From the NCBI RefSeq assembly GCF_051414035.1, contig NZ_JBLKNW010000004.1, forward strand, positions 248,001 to 312,000: a stretch of DNA of 64,000 nucleotides. The letters are read 5' to 3'. The notes under the pieces are model-generated. The model saw only the letters and a program-made list of their open reading frames with translations, ran no database searches and had not been told where the DNA came from. Each line of letters opens with the position of its first letter. Positions within the stretch are counted from its first letter, which is position 1. This DNA is from Halosimplex amylolyticum. Its GTDB lineage: Archaea; Halobacteriota; Halobacteria; Halobacteriales; Haloarculaceae. Shown here one piece after another: positions 1-9,338 of this stretch. Position numbers and translations under genes: made by a program.

Positions 1-452
1 AACTCCAGTAGTTCCCAGACCACGCCGACCGCGAGCACGAACACGACGATGAACACCGAACGGAACGCCTGCGGCACGTCGATCTCGTCGGAGTGCACCT
101 CGAACGCGCGAAACGACGCGTAGCCGATCCCCGCGATGATCGTCGCCGAGACCGTGTGGGTGATCTCGTCGTACCACTGGTACTGCTCGTACAGCCCCAG
201 GAATCCCAGGGCGTTCAGGAAGACCGCGATCACGATCCAGAGCACTAGCCCAGGGTCCATCGCGTAGTCGTACTCCCGGCGTATCAGCGCCGGGACGAAC
301 GTGATCGCGAGGGCGGAGGCGCCGTTGACGGCCGTCCCCCAGTTGGCGGTCGCGATGCCGTATCCCGCCAGCCCCACCAGTCCGGCCTGCAGCACCCGAG
401 TGAGCAGTCGTTCCTGCGAATCGGACAGGCCGAGCGTCTCCCTCAGCGTCAT
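1..452 (-). CDS. Membrane protein, DUF2238/YjdF-like (3' end outside window)
   Basis: About 150 residues are visible; the C-terminus lies beyond base 1. The protein is hydrophobic, with about four membrane spans in the visible part. The segment WYDEITHTVSATIIAG (about residues 91-106) resembles the YD...H...G motif of the DUF2238 (YjdF) membrane family, whose function is unknown. The ATG at 452 overlaps the stop codon of the upstream 196-residue membrane protein (ATGA), so the two are probably translationally coupled. Family assignment rests on this one motif and on topology. Confidence 0.7.
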   Translation of the reverse strand, partial: MTLRETLGLSDSQERLLTRVLQAGLVGLAGYGIATANWGTAVNGASALAITFVPALIRREYDYAMDPGLVLWIVIAVFLNALGFLGLYEQYQWYDEITHTVSATIIAGIGYASFRAFEVHSDEIDVPQAFRSVFIVVFVLAVGVVWELLE

Positions 453-1039
453 GTCGATTCAGCCTTCCCCGGCGGTCGCCGGTGGGACCCGACGTGTTCG
501 AATCGGCGGACGTACAGTTCGAACAGCGCGCCGAACGCGAGCGCGACGACCGTCACGACGACGAAGTCCCACTGGAGTTCGGTCTTCGACGTGATGTAAT
601 CCGTGGCCAGCAGGCGGTCAGAATAGAACTGCGCGACGGTCCAGACGGCCTGTACCGCCATCGCGGTCAACACGGCGAACGCGACGGCGAACCGTCGACT
701 CAGGTCGACGGACGTGAACACGTCCAGTTCGACGACGACCACGAGCGCGACAGCCGAGACGGCGACGTAGCCCGCGATCTCGTCGGGCAGGCCCGCCAGC
801 GGGCCGATCACCGCGACGGCCGCGAGCAGCGCCAGCGGCCAGGGGACCTGCGCCCGCCAGTCACGGGTCGCCAGCGCGGGCAGTCCGATCGCGACCGCGA
901 CGACCACTGCGAGCAGCGCCCAGAGGGCGTTCCCGCTGAGCGCGCTCACGACGGCGGCGAGCGCGAGGGCACCCACCGCCACCCAGCTGACGACGGCGTT
1001 GGTCCGCTCGTCGTGGAGGAGCGTCTCGAGGGGTGCCAC
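449..1039 (-). CDS. Hypothetical multi-pass membrane protein
   Basis: This 196-residue protein has about six hydrophobic helices. The N-terminus is short and cytoplasm-like, and the C-terminus is basic and polar (RRFEHVGSHRRPPGK). The start is a GTG at 1039. The gene overlaps the next gene by four bases and lies 137 bases downstream of the DUF7519-like gene, so it may extend that operon. I do not recognise the family. A role in the envelope is only suggested by its neighbours. Confidence 0.75.
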   Translation of the reverse strand: MAPLETLLHDERTNAVVSWVAVGALALAAVVSALSGNALWALLAVVVAVAIGLPALATRDWRAQVPWPLALLAAVAVIGPLAGLPDEIAGYVAVSAVALVVVVELDVFTSVDLSRRFAVAFAVLTAMAVQAVWTVAQFYSDRLLATDYITSKTELQWDFVVVTVVALAFGALFELYVRRFEHVGSHRRPPGKAEST

Positions 1040-1176
1040 GTCGGATGTTGGGACGTGAGACGGAAAAGTCGCGGGCCGGCGCGCTGGGTCGACCGGCGAC
1101 GGTAGCTGCTAGCCGCACGCAACGACACCGAGCGTCCGATTCTCGATCGATATCACACGCGATTCGACCGCTCGCC

Positions 1177-1680
1177 TCACCGGTTCAGCGCGACGACGAG
1201 CAGGCTCGCGGCGACGAGGAGGACGAACAGCGTCGTGACGGGCTGGCGGGTCGGTCCCGCCTCGAAGAGCACGAGTCCCAGTCCCGCGGACACGAGGCCG
1301 ACCAGCGCGCCCGAGACGGCGTGGAGCGTCTCCGCGCGGGCGGTGTCGGCTTCCGCCCCGAGCTGTCGGCCGAGCGAGACGGCGTTCCCGCCGGCGTCCC
1401 AGGCGACGACCGACGCCGCCGTCCCGACGAGGACGGCCGGTGCGGGCGCGTTCCCCAGCGCGGCGATGACCACGCCGAGGAACGCCAGCAGTCCTCCCGC
1501 GTCGACGGCGCGGTGATTCGCCGTCCGCACGCCCGCGAGCAAGACGACCGTCCCCACTGCGGTCACGACGGTGCCTGTCGCGCTCCCGGCCAGCCCCGTC
1601 GCCGCCGCCGTCGCGCCCGCCACGCCGGAGACGAGCAGCGAGTGCCCGCCCGGCCGGCGGGTGATCTCGGTTCCACTCAC
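1177..1680 (-). CDS. DUF7519-like haloarchaeal membrane protein
   Basis: The 167-residue protein is almost entirely hydrophobic, with roughly five to six short spans rich in Gly, Ala and Val. It sits directly after the DUF58 gene with a 40-base gap, the usual position of the small membrane protein named DUF7519 in haloarchaeal DUF58 operons. A GTG at 1689 is in frame, but a good Shine-Dalgarno AGGAGG ends about seven bases before the GTG at 1680, so I chose the shorter form. Its function is unknown; a structural partner of the DUF58 protein is inferred. Confidence 0.75.
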   Translation of the reverse strand: MSGTEITRRPGGHSLLVSGVAGATAAATGLAGSATGTVVTAVGTVVLLAGVRTANHRAVDAGGLLAFLGVVIAALGNAPAPAVLVGTAASVVAWDAGGNAVSLGRQLGAEADTARAETLHAVSGALVGLVSAGLGLVLFEAGPTRQPVTTLFVLLVAASLLVVALNR

Positions 1681-1720
1681 GGCCGCCACCTCCTGGCTCG
1701 GCGACCGGCCGGTCCGGCGA

Positions 1721-3301
1721 TCACGCCGACCACCGCCTGCGCGCGCGTTCGAGCGCCTCGGCCAGTCGCTCGTTCGCGTCCCAGTCGACGACGCGGACGC
1801 TGCTCCCGCGCAGGTCGTTCAGCCGGTTCGAGCGCCCGATCGCCGCGAGCGTCCGCCCCGGCGTGTCGCGGAGCGTCGGGTCCGGACTCACGACGGTGAC
1901 GGGGTGGCCCCGCACCTGGAGCGACCGGGCGACGAGCGCGCTCGTGTCGTCGGGCATCGGCGAGACGAACACCACCTGCGCGTCGTCGTCGAGGCGCCGT
2001 TGCAACCGACGCAGTTGCCACCGGACGTACACCCGCCCCTCGGGCGGCGTCGGCGACAGCGCGGGATGGGTCGTGAGCAACTCCCTGGCGCGCGCCTGGT
2101 GGGTCGCCCCTGCGCCCGGCGCCAGCCAGACGGTGTCGCTCGCGAACGCCGCGAGCCCGACGCGGTCGCCCGTGTCCAGCAGCGAGTTGAAGATCCGACG
2201 GGTCGCGTCGATGCCGCGGTCGACGGCGTGCAGCCCGTCGTCGCCGGCCTGAAGGTAGGCCGACTGCCGCAGGTCGAGGACGACCACGACCGTCGCCATG
2301 CGCTCCTCGCGGAACTCCATCGTCGCCAGGGTCCCGTCGCGAGCGTAGGTGTTCCAGTCGATTCGGCTCAGCGAGTCGCCGTGCTGGTACTCCCGGAGGG
2401 AGGCGAACTCGACGCCTTCCCCCGAGCTGTCCGTCGAGACCCGGCCGGTGTACGGCGACGTGAGCCCGCGGAGCGGGACCGCCGCCGTCGCGTCGATCGG
2501 CGCCATGCACGTGACCGACGCCGGCGCCGTCTCCAGGTCGAGTTCCCGCTCGCGACTCCCGCTCGCGTTGCGCGCGAGGACGGTCAGCCCGTCGAAGCGG
2601 TAGGCGCCCCGGCGCGCGAGCACCGTGTACGAGAAGGTCATCCGCGCGTCCGGCCGGAGCGCGGTCGCCGCCCGCGCCGGTCCGTCGGTGACCGCCAGCG
2701 CCTCGGGCACCTGCTCGACGACCCGCAGGTCCGGCAGGACGGCGTCGCCGACGTTCTCGACGACGACCGTCACCTCGACGCTGTCGCCCGGCTCCGGCCG
2801 GTCGGTCGAGAGCCGACGCTCGACGGCCAGCCGCGGCTCCGGCGCCTCGGTCGCGTTCGCGTAGGCGAGGTAGCCGACGCCGACGACCGCCGCGAGCAGG
2901 AGCGGGCGCGAACTGAGCGCGACGCCCAGGCCCGCGGACAGGAACGAGACCGCCGCGAACCCGGCCCAGTGATTCGTCGACCGTAGCGTCGACGACCGGA
3001 CGGTCGTCGCCGTCGGACCCGCGGCGGCAGTCGTCGACTGCCCGTCGCCGGCCTGCGTCGGCTGGTCGTCGTCGACGCGGTCTGCCGCCGTGTCGTCGCA
3101 AGCAATCTCCGCGGAACGGTCCCGATCGACGCCGTCGCCGGCACCGCTGTCGTCGACGCCGGTCGACGGATCGACTGTCGTCCCGCCGTCGGGTCGCCCG
3201 GGTTCGTCGTCGGGCCGCCCGGATTCGTGGTGTGGTCGCCCGGATTCACCGTCCAGTTGCCGGCGCTCGCCGTCCGCCTCCCGGGATTCGCCGTCAGTCA
3301 T
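1721..3301 (-). CDS. DUF58 domain-containing protein
   Basis: This is a 526-residue protein. The first 110 residues are low-complexity and very acidic, rich in Asp, Gly and Ser. Two hydrophobic segments follow (about 127-160), then an immunoglobulin-like region (about 170-280) and the DUF58 domain. The DUF58 signature is visible as EYQHGDSLSRIDWNTYAR, followed by a von-Willebrand-A-like region (VVVVLDLRQS, LAAFASDTVWLAPG). The ATG at 3301 overlaps the stop of the preceding gene by eight bases. In the family, DUF58 proteins work with MoxR AAA+ ATPases and DUF4129 proteins at the membrane. No MoxR gene is visible here. The acidic N-terminal tract is unusually long. Confidence 0.9.
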   Translation of the reverse strand: MTDGESREADGERRQLDGESGRPHHESGRPDDEPGRPDGGTTVDPSTGVDDSGAGDGVDRDRSAEIACDDTAADRVDDDQPTQAGDGQSTTAAAGPTATTVRSSTLRSTNHWAGFAAVSFLSAGLGVALSSRPLLLAAVVGVGYLAYANATEAPEPRLAVERRLSTDRPEPGDSVEVTVVVENVGDAVLPDLRVVEQVPEALAVTDGPARAATALRPDARMTFSYTVLARRGAYRFDGLTVLARNASGSRERELDLETAPASVTCMAPIDATAAVPLRGLTSPYTGRVSTDSSGEGVEFASLREYQHGDSLSRIDWNTYARDGTLATMEFREERMATVVVVLDLRQSAYLQAGDDGLHAVDRGIDATRRIFNSLLDTGDRVGLAAFASDTVWLAPGAGATHQARARELLTTHPALSPTPPEGRVYVRWQLRRLQRRLDDDAQVVFVSPMPDDTSALVARSLQVRGHPVTVVSPDPTLRDTPGRTLAAIGRSNRLNDLRGSSVRVVDWDANERLAEALERARRRWSA

Positions 3302-3854
3302 CCTCGCCCTCCAGCAGGCGCTCGACTTCGCCGATGGCGCGGATCGCGCGGCGCTTGAACGGCGACTCCCGGTGGAGCAACTCGCGTACCCGGTCGCTCG
3401 CGCTGGCTTCCGGCGCCCGCCCGGTGAAAAACGCCGCCGCGAACGGGTCGTCGGTCCACGTCCCTTCGCTGAGGGCCCGCTCGGCCTCCTCGGCCGAGCA
3501 GCGCTCACGGCGCTGGAGCGTCGCCACTGCCACCTCGCCAACCTCGTCGCGGAGCCGGTGGCGCTCGGCTTCGTTGAACCGGGTCAGCGCCAGCCGGTTC
3601 AGTCGCCGGTCCAGGTCGTCCCCTGGCGTCGGCAGGTCGACCGCCAGTTCCGCGTCCGCCGTCTCCGCGTACCCGGGTTCGGTGGTCCGGCGCCGCTGGA
3701 TCTGTCCGAGCGCACCCAGCAGCAGCACCGCGCCGACAGCGACGACGACCCCGTCGCCCGCCGGGAGCGGCGTCGTGATCCCAGGCGCGGCGACCGCGAC
3801 CAGCCCGACGACGCCGAGGAGCGCGCCCAGCGTCGCGGTGACGTTCCGGCTCAC
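3294..3854 (-). CDS. DUF7269-like membrane-anchored protein
   Basis: The 186-residue protein starts with two hydrophobic spans (about residues 8-25 and 32-50) and continues as a charged, helical cytoplasmic domain (ALTRFNEAERHRLRDEVGEVAV). It lies between the DUF4129 and DUF58 genes and overlaps both by a few bases, exactly where the small DUF7269 protein occurs in haloarchaeal operons of this type. Its function is unknown. Tight coupling suggests a fixed stoichiometry with its neighbours. Confidence 0.8.
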   Translation of the reverse strand: MSRNVTATLGALLGVVGLVAVAAPGITTPLPAGDGVVVAVGAVLLLGALGQIQRRRTTEPGYAETADAELAVDLPTPGDDLDRRLNRLALTRFNEAERHRLRDEVGEVAVATLQRRERCSAEEAERALSEGTWTDDPFAAAFFTGRAPEASASDRVRELLHRESPFKRRAIRAIGEVERLLEGEDD

Positions 3855-4855
3855 GCCCCGCTCGCCCCCTCGCCGGATTCGTCGCCGTCCGCCGCGTAGG
3901 TCGATTCGATCCGCCGCAGCGTCTCGACGGCCGCCTCCTCGCGCTCGGCCGTCGGCTCCTCGCCGCCGTACCGGACGTCCTCGAAGATGCCGGTGAGTCG
4001 GGCGACGTCGTCGGCGTCCATCCCCGCGGCCGTCGCCGCCGTCGCGAACTCAGCCGGCGTGCTCGATTCGGGGTGGTCGACCGCGAGGTGGTCGGTCATC
4101 GCCGCCCACGCGCGGTAGACCTCGTTCTCGAACTCGTCGGTCTCCTCGATGCGATCGGCCGCCCGGCCCGCCGCCGCGCCGATGGCGCCGACGTCGGTCG
4201 CCGGTTCGGGCTCGGGTTCCTCCTCCTCCTCGTCGCCGGTCACCTGCTCGTCACGCTGGTCGTGGTTCCCGGTCAGCACCAGCGCCGCGACGGCGACGAG
4301 CGTCCCGACGACGAGCAGGAGCAAGAGTTTCGTCGACAGGCTCGGCGGCGCGATCGTCGTCTGGCCGCCCATCAGTCCGCCGCCCTCCTCGGCCGGTCGC
4401 CCCTGGTCGGAGAGACCCAGAAACCCGCGACTTCCGGTCTGGCACGACGTGAACAGCAGATAGAGGAAGAAGCCGGGGTAGCCGAGGATGAACACGACGG
4501 CCAGGCCCGTCGCCGCGTCGTCCAGCCAGCGCCCGACCGCGAATACACCGACGAGCCCGAACACGAGCAGCGCCTGGACCAGCGGCTGCTGGAGCCACTG
4601 TACGCAGAACTGGAACGGCGAACCGGGCTCGGTGTCCAGGTCGAGCGGAGAGTCGCGCCCCTCCTCGCTGTCGCCGGAGGGGTCGTCTGTCGGCGTCCGT
4701 TCGCCACCCAGGTCCTCGTCCGCCCCGAAGTACCCCGATCCGATCGCCGGGTTCGGGTTCGTCGTCGAGTCCAGCGTCGCCGCCGCGAACGCGATGACCG
4801 CGACGCAGAGGAGGGCGAGCGCGACCGTCCGCGGGCTCACACGTGACGGATCCAC
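3851..4855 (-). CDS. DUF4129 domain-containing membrane protein
   Basis: This is a 334-residue protein that starts with GTG. It has an N-terminal signal-like helix (about 10-27), an acidic extracellular loop with Cys83 in FQFCVQW, central spans (about 90-140 and 175-195), a Glu-rich linker (GDEEEEEPEPEP), and a C-terminal DUF4129 domain from about residue 225 (VYRAWAAMTDHLAVDHPESSTPAEF). DUF4129 is the domain that ends many transglutaminase-like membrane proteins linked to MoxR and DUF58; the transglutaminase part is absent here. It is the first gene of the operon. A possible TATA-like CCATAAGG on the minus strand lies about 27 bases before the GTG. Confidence 0.85.
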   Translation of the reverse strand: MDPSRVSPRTVALALLCVAVIAFAAATLDSTTNPNPAIGSGYFGADEDLGGERTPTDDPSGDSEEGRDSPLDLDTEPGSPFQFCVQWLQQPLVQALLVFGLVGVFAVGRWLDDAATGLAVVFILGYPGFFLYLLFTSCQTGSRGFLGLSDQGRPAEEGGGLMGGQTTIAPPSLSTKLLLLLVVGTLVAVAALVLTGNHDQRDEQVTGDEEEEEPEPEPATDVGAIGAAAGRAADRIEETDEFENEVYRAWAAMTDHLAVDHPESSTPAEFATAATAAGMDADDVARLTGIFEDVRYGGEEPTAEREEAAVETLRRIESTYAADGDESGEGASGA

Positions 4856-4924
4856 ACACGTGTTTGGGAGGTCCGGACCTTATGGGTACCGCCCCCGGAG
4901 CGACTTCCCGACCTGCGCTCCCGC

Positions 4925-7381
4925 TCAGTCCGCCGTTTGCGGCGACTCCAGCGACGGATCGGGAAGGTCGGCCACCGAGAGGTCGACCCGCCGCAGGAGC
5001 TGGGCGTTGATAGCGACGATCACCGTGCTCAGAGACATGAGGAGGGCGCCCACGGCCGGCGACAGGAGGACGCCGACGGGAGCGAGTACCCCCGCCGCGA
5101 GCGGGATGGCGAAGACGTTGTACCCCGCCGCCCAGACGATGTTCTCCTGCATCTTCCGGTAGCTCGCCCGGCTCAACTCGACGAGCCTGACCACGTCCAT
5201 CGGGTTGTTCCGGACGAGGATGACGTCCGCGGACTGGACGGCCACGTCGGTCCCGCTGCCGATGGCGATACCGACATCCGCCCGGACGAGCGCCGGCGCG
5301 TCGTTGACGCCGTCGCCCACCATCGCGACGAGTTTCCCCTGGTCACGAAGTTCCTGCACTTTCGCGTCCTTGTCCCCGGGCAGCACCTCGGCGAAGACGG
5401 TGTCGATCCCCAGTTCGTCGGCCACGGCGTTCGCCACGTCTTCCGAGTCGCCGGTCAACATGGCGACCTCGATACCCAGGTCGTGGAGCGCGTCGACGAC
5501 CCGGTAGCTCTCCCCGCGGATGACGTCCGCCAGCGCGAAGGCACCGAGCAGTTCGGCCTCGCGGCTCGCGGTTTCACCGCTCGCTCCGTCCGAGGCCTCA
5601 CCCCGTTCGGCCTCGCGGCTCGCGGTTTCACCGCTCGCTCCTTCCGAGGCCTCACTCCGTTCGGCCTCGCGGCTCGCGGTTTCACCGCTCGCTCCGTCCG
5701 AGGACTCATCCCGGTCGTCCTCGCGGCTCGCGGTTTCACCGCTCGCTCCTTCCGAGGCCTCACTCCGTTCGGCCTCGCGGACCAGATAGACGACAGTCTG
5801 TCCGTTTTCGCCGGCCTCGTCGGCGAACGACGCGATAGCCGGGGGAACCTCGCTGTCGAGGAGATCGAGCAGGTTCGGCCCGCCGACGTACGTCTCGGCA
5901 CCGTCGACCGTGGCCCGGACCCCGCGCCCTTTCATCGCCTCGAAGTCGGTCGCGCCCGGTGCTTCGATCCCGCGTTCGGTCGCCGCCTCGCGGATGGCGC
6001 GGGCGATCATGTGCTCGGAGTCGCCCTCGACCGCCGCGGCCAGCGAGAGCGCCTCGTCCTCGTCGACCCCGTCGACCGTCGCCACGTCGACGACGCCGTG
6101 CTCCCCTTCGGTGAGCGTCCCCGTCTTGTCGAAGATTATCGTGTCCAGGTTGCGCGCCTCTTCCATCGCGATGCGGTCCCGGACCAGCATCCCGTTGCGA
6201 GCGGCCAGCGACGTGTTGATCGCGACCACGAGCGGGATGGCCAGCCCGAGCGCGTGCGGACAGGCGATCACGAGGACGGTGACGACCCGCTCGATCACCG
6301 TGGCGTCGAACGAGACGGCGACCGTCCACGCGATCGCGGTGACGACGGCCGCACCGAGCGCGACGTAGAACAGCCAGCCGGCCGCCCGGTCGGCCAGCAC
6401 CTGCGTCCGCGACTCGCTCGACTGGGCCTCCTCGACCAGGCGCATGATCCCCGCGAGCGTCGTCTCCTCGCCCGTCGCGTCGATCCGGACGCGCAGACTC
6501 CCGTCGCCATTGACCGTCCCGCCGATGACTTCGTCGCCGGGCTCCTTCGACACCGGTTTCGACTCCCCGGTGATCATCGACTCGTTCACGTCGGAGTCGC
6601 CCTCGGCGACGACGCCGTCGGCGGGCACGCTCGCCCCCGGCCGGACGAGGACGAGATCACCCTCGACGAGGGCGCCGACGGGCACCTCTTCCGTGTCGCC
6701 CCCGTCCGTGATCCGCTCGGCCGTATCGGGCATGAGCTTCGCGAGTTCGTCGAGCGCGCTGGAGGCGCGGCGCACCGACCGCATCTCGATCCAGTGGCCC
6801 AGCAGCATGACGTCGATCAGCGTCACGAGCTCCCAGAAGAACGCCGCCGTCGTCGGGAAGACGACCCCCGCGAGGCTGTAGACGAACGCGACGGTGATCG
6901 CCATCGAGATGAGCGTCATCATCCCCGGCGACCGGTCTCGCAGTTCGGGCGCGGCCATCCGGAGGAACGGCACGCCCCCGTAGGCGAAGACTACCACCGC
7001 GAAGACCGGGTTGATCCACTCGCTCCCGGGGAACGACGGCGGCGCCGGGAACCCGATCCACGACCGGAGCGCCTCGCTGTAGAGCAAGACCGGGATCGAC
7101 AGCAGCGTCGAGACGAAAAAGCGCCGCCGGAACATCGCCTCGTGACCGGCGTGCATTCCACCGCCGTCCCCGTGGCCGTCGTGGCCGTCGTGACCGTCGT
7201 GGCCGCCGTGCGTATCACCGTCGTCACCGTGGCCGGCGTGGCCGCCTCCGCCGTGTTCGGCGGTTTCCTCGGCCTGTCCGGTCACCGCCGCGTCTTCGAG
7301 CATGGCCTCTTCGACGCGATCCCCGTCGCTCGCCTCGCCGGCCTGCGACGCTCGGTGGTCGTCGCGGTCGTGGTCTGCCAT
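4925..7381 (-). CDS. copB: CopB-type copper-exporting P-type ATPase with repeat insertion
   Basis: This 818-residue P1B-type ATPase exports copper ions across the cell membrane. It lacks a CxxC heavy-metal domain. Instead the first 80 residues are acidic and contain a His/Gly/Asp-rich tract (HDGHDGHDGHGDGGG), as in CopB proteins. Motifs are all present: the actuator TGES, the transmembrane metal site CPH (about 374-376, the P1B-3 signature), the phosphorylated Asp418 in DKTGT, GDGVND, and the last helices with YN and MSLST. Between the nucleotide-binding and phosphorylation domains (about 534-611) lie four 18-residue repeats that normal CopB proteins lack. The ATG at 7381 was preferred because upstream residues look non-coding. 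It is divergent from the DUF4396 fusion gene. Confidence 0.95.
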   Translation of the reverse strand: MADHDRDDHRASQAGEASDGDRVEEAMLEDAAVTGQAEETAEHGGGGHAGHGDDGDTHGGHDGHDGHDGHGDGGGMHAGHEAMFRRRFFVSTLLSIPVLLYSEALRSWIGFPAPPSFPGSEWINPVFAVVVFAYGGVPFLRMAAPELRDRSPGMMTLISMAITVAFVYSLAGVVFPTTAAFFWELVTLIDVMLLGHWIEMRSVRRASSALDELAKLMPDTAERITDGGDTEEVPVGALVEGDLVLVRPGASVPADGVVAEGDSDVNESMITGESKPVSKEPGDEVIGGTVNGDGSLRVRIDATGEETTLAGIMRLVEEAQSSESRTQVLADRAAGWLFYVALGAAVVTAIAWTVAVSFDATVIERVVTVLVIACPHALGLAIPLVVAINTSLAARNGMLVRDRIAMEEARNLDTIIFDKTGTLTEGEHGVVDVATVDGVDEDEALSLAAAVEGDSEHMIARAIREAATERGIEAPGATDFEAMKGRGVRATVDGAETYVGGPNLLDLLDSEVPPAIASFADEAGENGQTVVYLVREAERSEASEGASGETASREDDRDESSDGASGETASREAERSEASEGASGETASREAERGEASDGASGETASREAELLGAFALADVIRGESYRVVDALHDLGIEVAMLTGDSEDVANAVADELGIDTVFAEVLPGDKDAKVQELRDQGKLVAMVGDGVNDAPALVRADVGIAIGSGTDVAVQSADVILVRNNPMDVVRLVELSRASYRKMQENIVWAAGYNVFAIPLAAGVLAPVGVLLSPAVGALLMSLSTVIVAINAQLLRRVDLSVADLPDPSLESPQTAD
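5552..5780. repeat. 54-bp tandem repeat inside copB (four units plus partial)
   Basis: Four 54-bp units begin at 5552, 5606, 5660 and 5714, with a 13-bp partial fifth unit. They differ from one another by only a few bases. Read on the copB strand, each encodes 18 residues of the type ASGETASREAERSEASEG, so the reading frame is kept. Each unit contains the inverted repeat GCGGT-gaa-ACCGC and most contain the palindrome GAGGCCTC. The same repeat family is found in the monooxygenase gene near 18.3-18.5 kb. Confidence 0.97.
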
Positions 7382-7529
7382 CGTCGATACCCGTCGTTCG
7401 ACCGCCGACACCTTGGACGTTTGGTAACATCTGACAGAACCGAGATCGGCGGAGACGGCCGCCGACACCGCCCCTGCCAGGGCAAGCACGTACCCTACCG
7501 CTTCGACGCCCCAAACCGCGCCAGAGACT

Positions 7530-9338
7530 ATGGACCGCTGGAGATCGCTCGCCGTCGTCGTCGCCGCGCTGGTCGCGATCCTGGTCGCCGCCCAGCCGCT
7601 GTACGTGGTCGCGCTCACGCTGTTCGACTACGGGCAGACGCCCGACGGCGAGTACGCGACGATGCAGACCAAAGACGTGAGCCGCTTCCACGCGACCGAT
7701 CCCGCGGCGTTGAGCGCCGACACCGCGCGGGCGGGGCGACCGCCGGGCGCGAATCTCTCCTACGACACCGTCGTTCGCGTCCCCGAGGACGACTGGCAGA
7801 CCGGTTTCGCCGCGTCGCGGCTGCGCGCCGCCTCCGACGCCGTCGTCCTCGCCGGCGACGCCCCGCCACCGGGTGCCGACGCCAGTGGTGGCGAGAACGA
7901 CACCGCCGCCGAGGGAGCGAGCGTCGAGACGGTGACGGTCTCGGGCGGGTCGCCCGCCGAGACGGCCGCCGAGATCGCCACGCGAGGGTCGGCGGCCGAC
8001 GACGTGAGCCCGAACAACGTCGTCATCGTCGGCTCCGAATCGTCGGCGTGGGCCGCGCCCGCGGCCGCCTGGAGCGCCTACAGCGGCGACCCGCTGCTCT
8101 ACGCGAACCAGAGCGGCGTCCCCGCGGCGACGCGCCAGGCCATCGCGGAGGTGAACGCCACCCACGCCTACGTGCTCGCGCCCGCGAGCCAGGTCCCCCA
8201 GGAGGCGCTCGCCGACCTCGACGTCTCGTGGACGCGCGTGGCCGGACGGACGCCCCAGGACCACGCCGTGCAGGTCGCGAAGTTCCGCGACGAGTCGCGC
8301 GACTTCGGCTGGGGGATGGACCAGCGCGACACGGTCGGCTACACGAACGTGATGCTCGTCAACCCCGACCGACCGGGCCACGCCGTCGCGACGAGCAACC
8401 TCCAGTGGGGGAAGGCCGGCCCGCTACTGCTCACGCACGCGGACGGCGGCCTCCCCGCGATCACCGAGAACTTCCTCTGGCGCAGCCAGTCGGCGTGGTT
8501 CTCGACGCCCGCGGAGGGGCCGTTCAACCACATCTTCGTCGCGGGCACGCTCGATCAGGTGTCCTGGGTGAGTCAGGCCCGCGGCGACTACGCCGTCGAG
8601 ATCACCCCCTATCGCCTCCAGGGCGCCGGGATGAGTCCCCTCGACGCGCTCTCGGCCGTCTGGGCCGCCTTCGGCCTGCTCGGCGCCTCGTTCGTCTTCG
8701 TCCACGCGCGCCGCCGGCTCTCGCGGACGAACCGCTGGACGCGGATGGTGTGGCCGCTGTTGACGCTCGTGCTCGGGCCCGTCGGGCTGGCGCTCTACTG
8801 GTCCGCGTACCGGGGTCGGGAGGTGATACAGACGGAGAAGGGTCCCCGCGTCGTCAGGCCCTACTGGCTCCGTGCGGCCACCGCGACGGCGATGGGCGTC
8901 GGCTTCGCCGGGACCACGATGGTCGCGACGGCGTTCCTGCTGACGTACTTCGGGATGCCGATGGTCGTGTTCGGCGGGCGGCTGTTCGCGCTCGGGAGCC
9001 CGATGATACTCCAGATGGCCGTCGTCTACGTCGTCGCGTTCCTCGTCTCGTGGGTCGTCTTCCACATCCCGATGATCGCGGACTCGGCCGGCCTCGACCG
9101 CGGGAGTGCCGCCAGGCGCGGCCTGTTCGCGGTCGCCGTCAGCATGACCAGCGTCTCCGTGGGGATGATGACGATGATGTACGTGCTGATGATGGTCAAC
9201 CTGCCGATGATGCCCGGCGACGACAGCATCCTCTGGTACGGCGTGATGGCGTTCTCGGTCCTGGTCGGCTTCGCCGTCGCGTGGCCGGTGAACGGGCTGC
9301 TCGTCCGCCGTAACGTCAAAACGGGAGGTGCGCTGTGA
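7530..9338 (+). CDS. Surface cell-wall-binding-repeat-like domain fused to DUF4396-like Met-rich membrane domain
   Basis: A 602-residue protein. An N-terminal signal anchor (about 5-28) is followed by an exported domain of about 330 residues, in which stretches such as NNVVIVGSESSAWAAPAAAW and ATHAYVLAPASQVPQEAL resemble cell wall binding repeat 2 modules. The C-terminal 200 residues hold about five spans. They end like DUF4396 proteins (FAVAWPVNGLLVRRN) and are rich in Met (SVGMMTMMYVLMMVNLPMM), a composition common in copper-handling membrane proteins. The gene is divergent from copB and its stop overlaps the next gene. A role in copper handling at the surface is inferred from context; the domain calls are moderate. 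Confidence 0.75.
   Translation: MDRWRSLAVVVAALVAILVAAQPLYVVALTLFDYGQTPDGEYATMQTKDVSRFHATDPAALSADTARAGRPPGANLSYDTVVRVPEDDWQTGFAASRLRAASDAVVLAGDAPPPGADASGGENDTAAEGASVETVTVSGGSPAETAAEIATRGSAADDVSPNNVVIVGSESSAWAAPAAAWSAYSGDPLLYANQSGVPAATRQAIAEVNATHAYVLAPASQVPQEALADLDVSWTRVAGRTPQDHAVQVAKFRDESRDFGWGMDQRDTVGYTNVMLVNPDRPGHAVATSNLQWGKAGPLLLTHADGGLPAITENFLWRSQSAWFSTPAEGPFNHIFVAGTLDQVSWVSQARGDYAVEITPYRLQGAGMSPLDALSAVWAAFGLLGASFVFVHARRRLSRTNRWTRMVWPLLTLVLGPVGLALYWSAYRGREVIQTEKGPRVVRPYWLRAATATAMGVGFAGTTMVATAFLLTYFGMPMVVFGGRLFALGSPMILQMAVVYVVAFLVSWVVFHIPMIADSAGLDRGSAARRGLFAVAVSMTSVSVGMMTMMYVLMMVNLPMMPGDDSILWYGVMAFSVLVGFAVAWPVNGLLVRRNVKTGGAL

Noticed and set aside
5552..5780. Possible CRISPR array
   Set aside because: The repeats are directly contiguous with no spacers and are translated in frame with the host gene.
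4937..9313. A very long open frame on the plus strand opposite the copper ATPase
   Set aside because: High GC leaves antisense frames open. The product is rich in Arg and lacks any domain, while the minus strand carries all P-type ATPase motifs.
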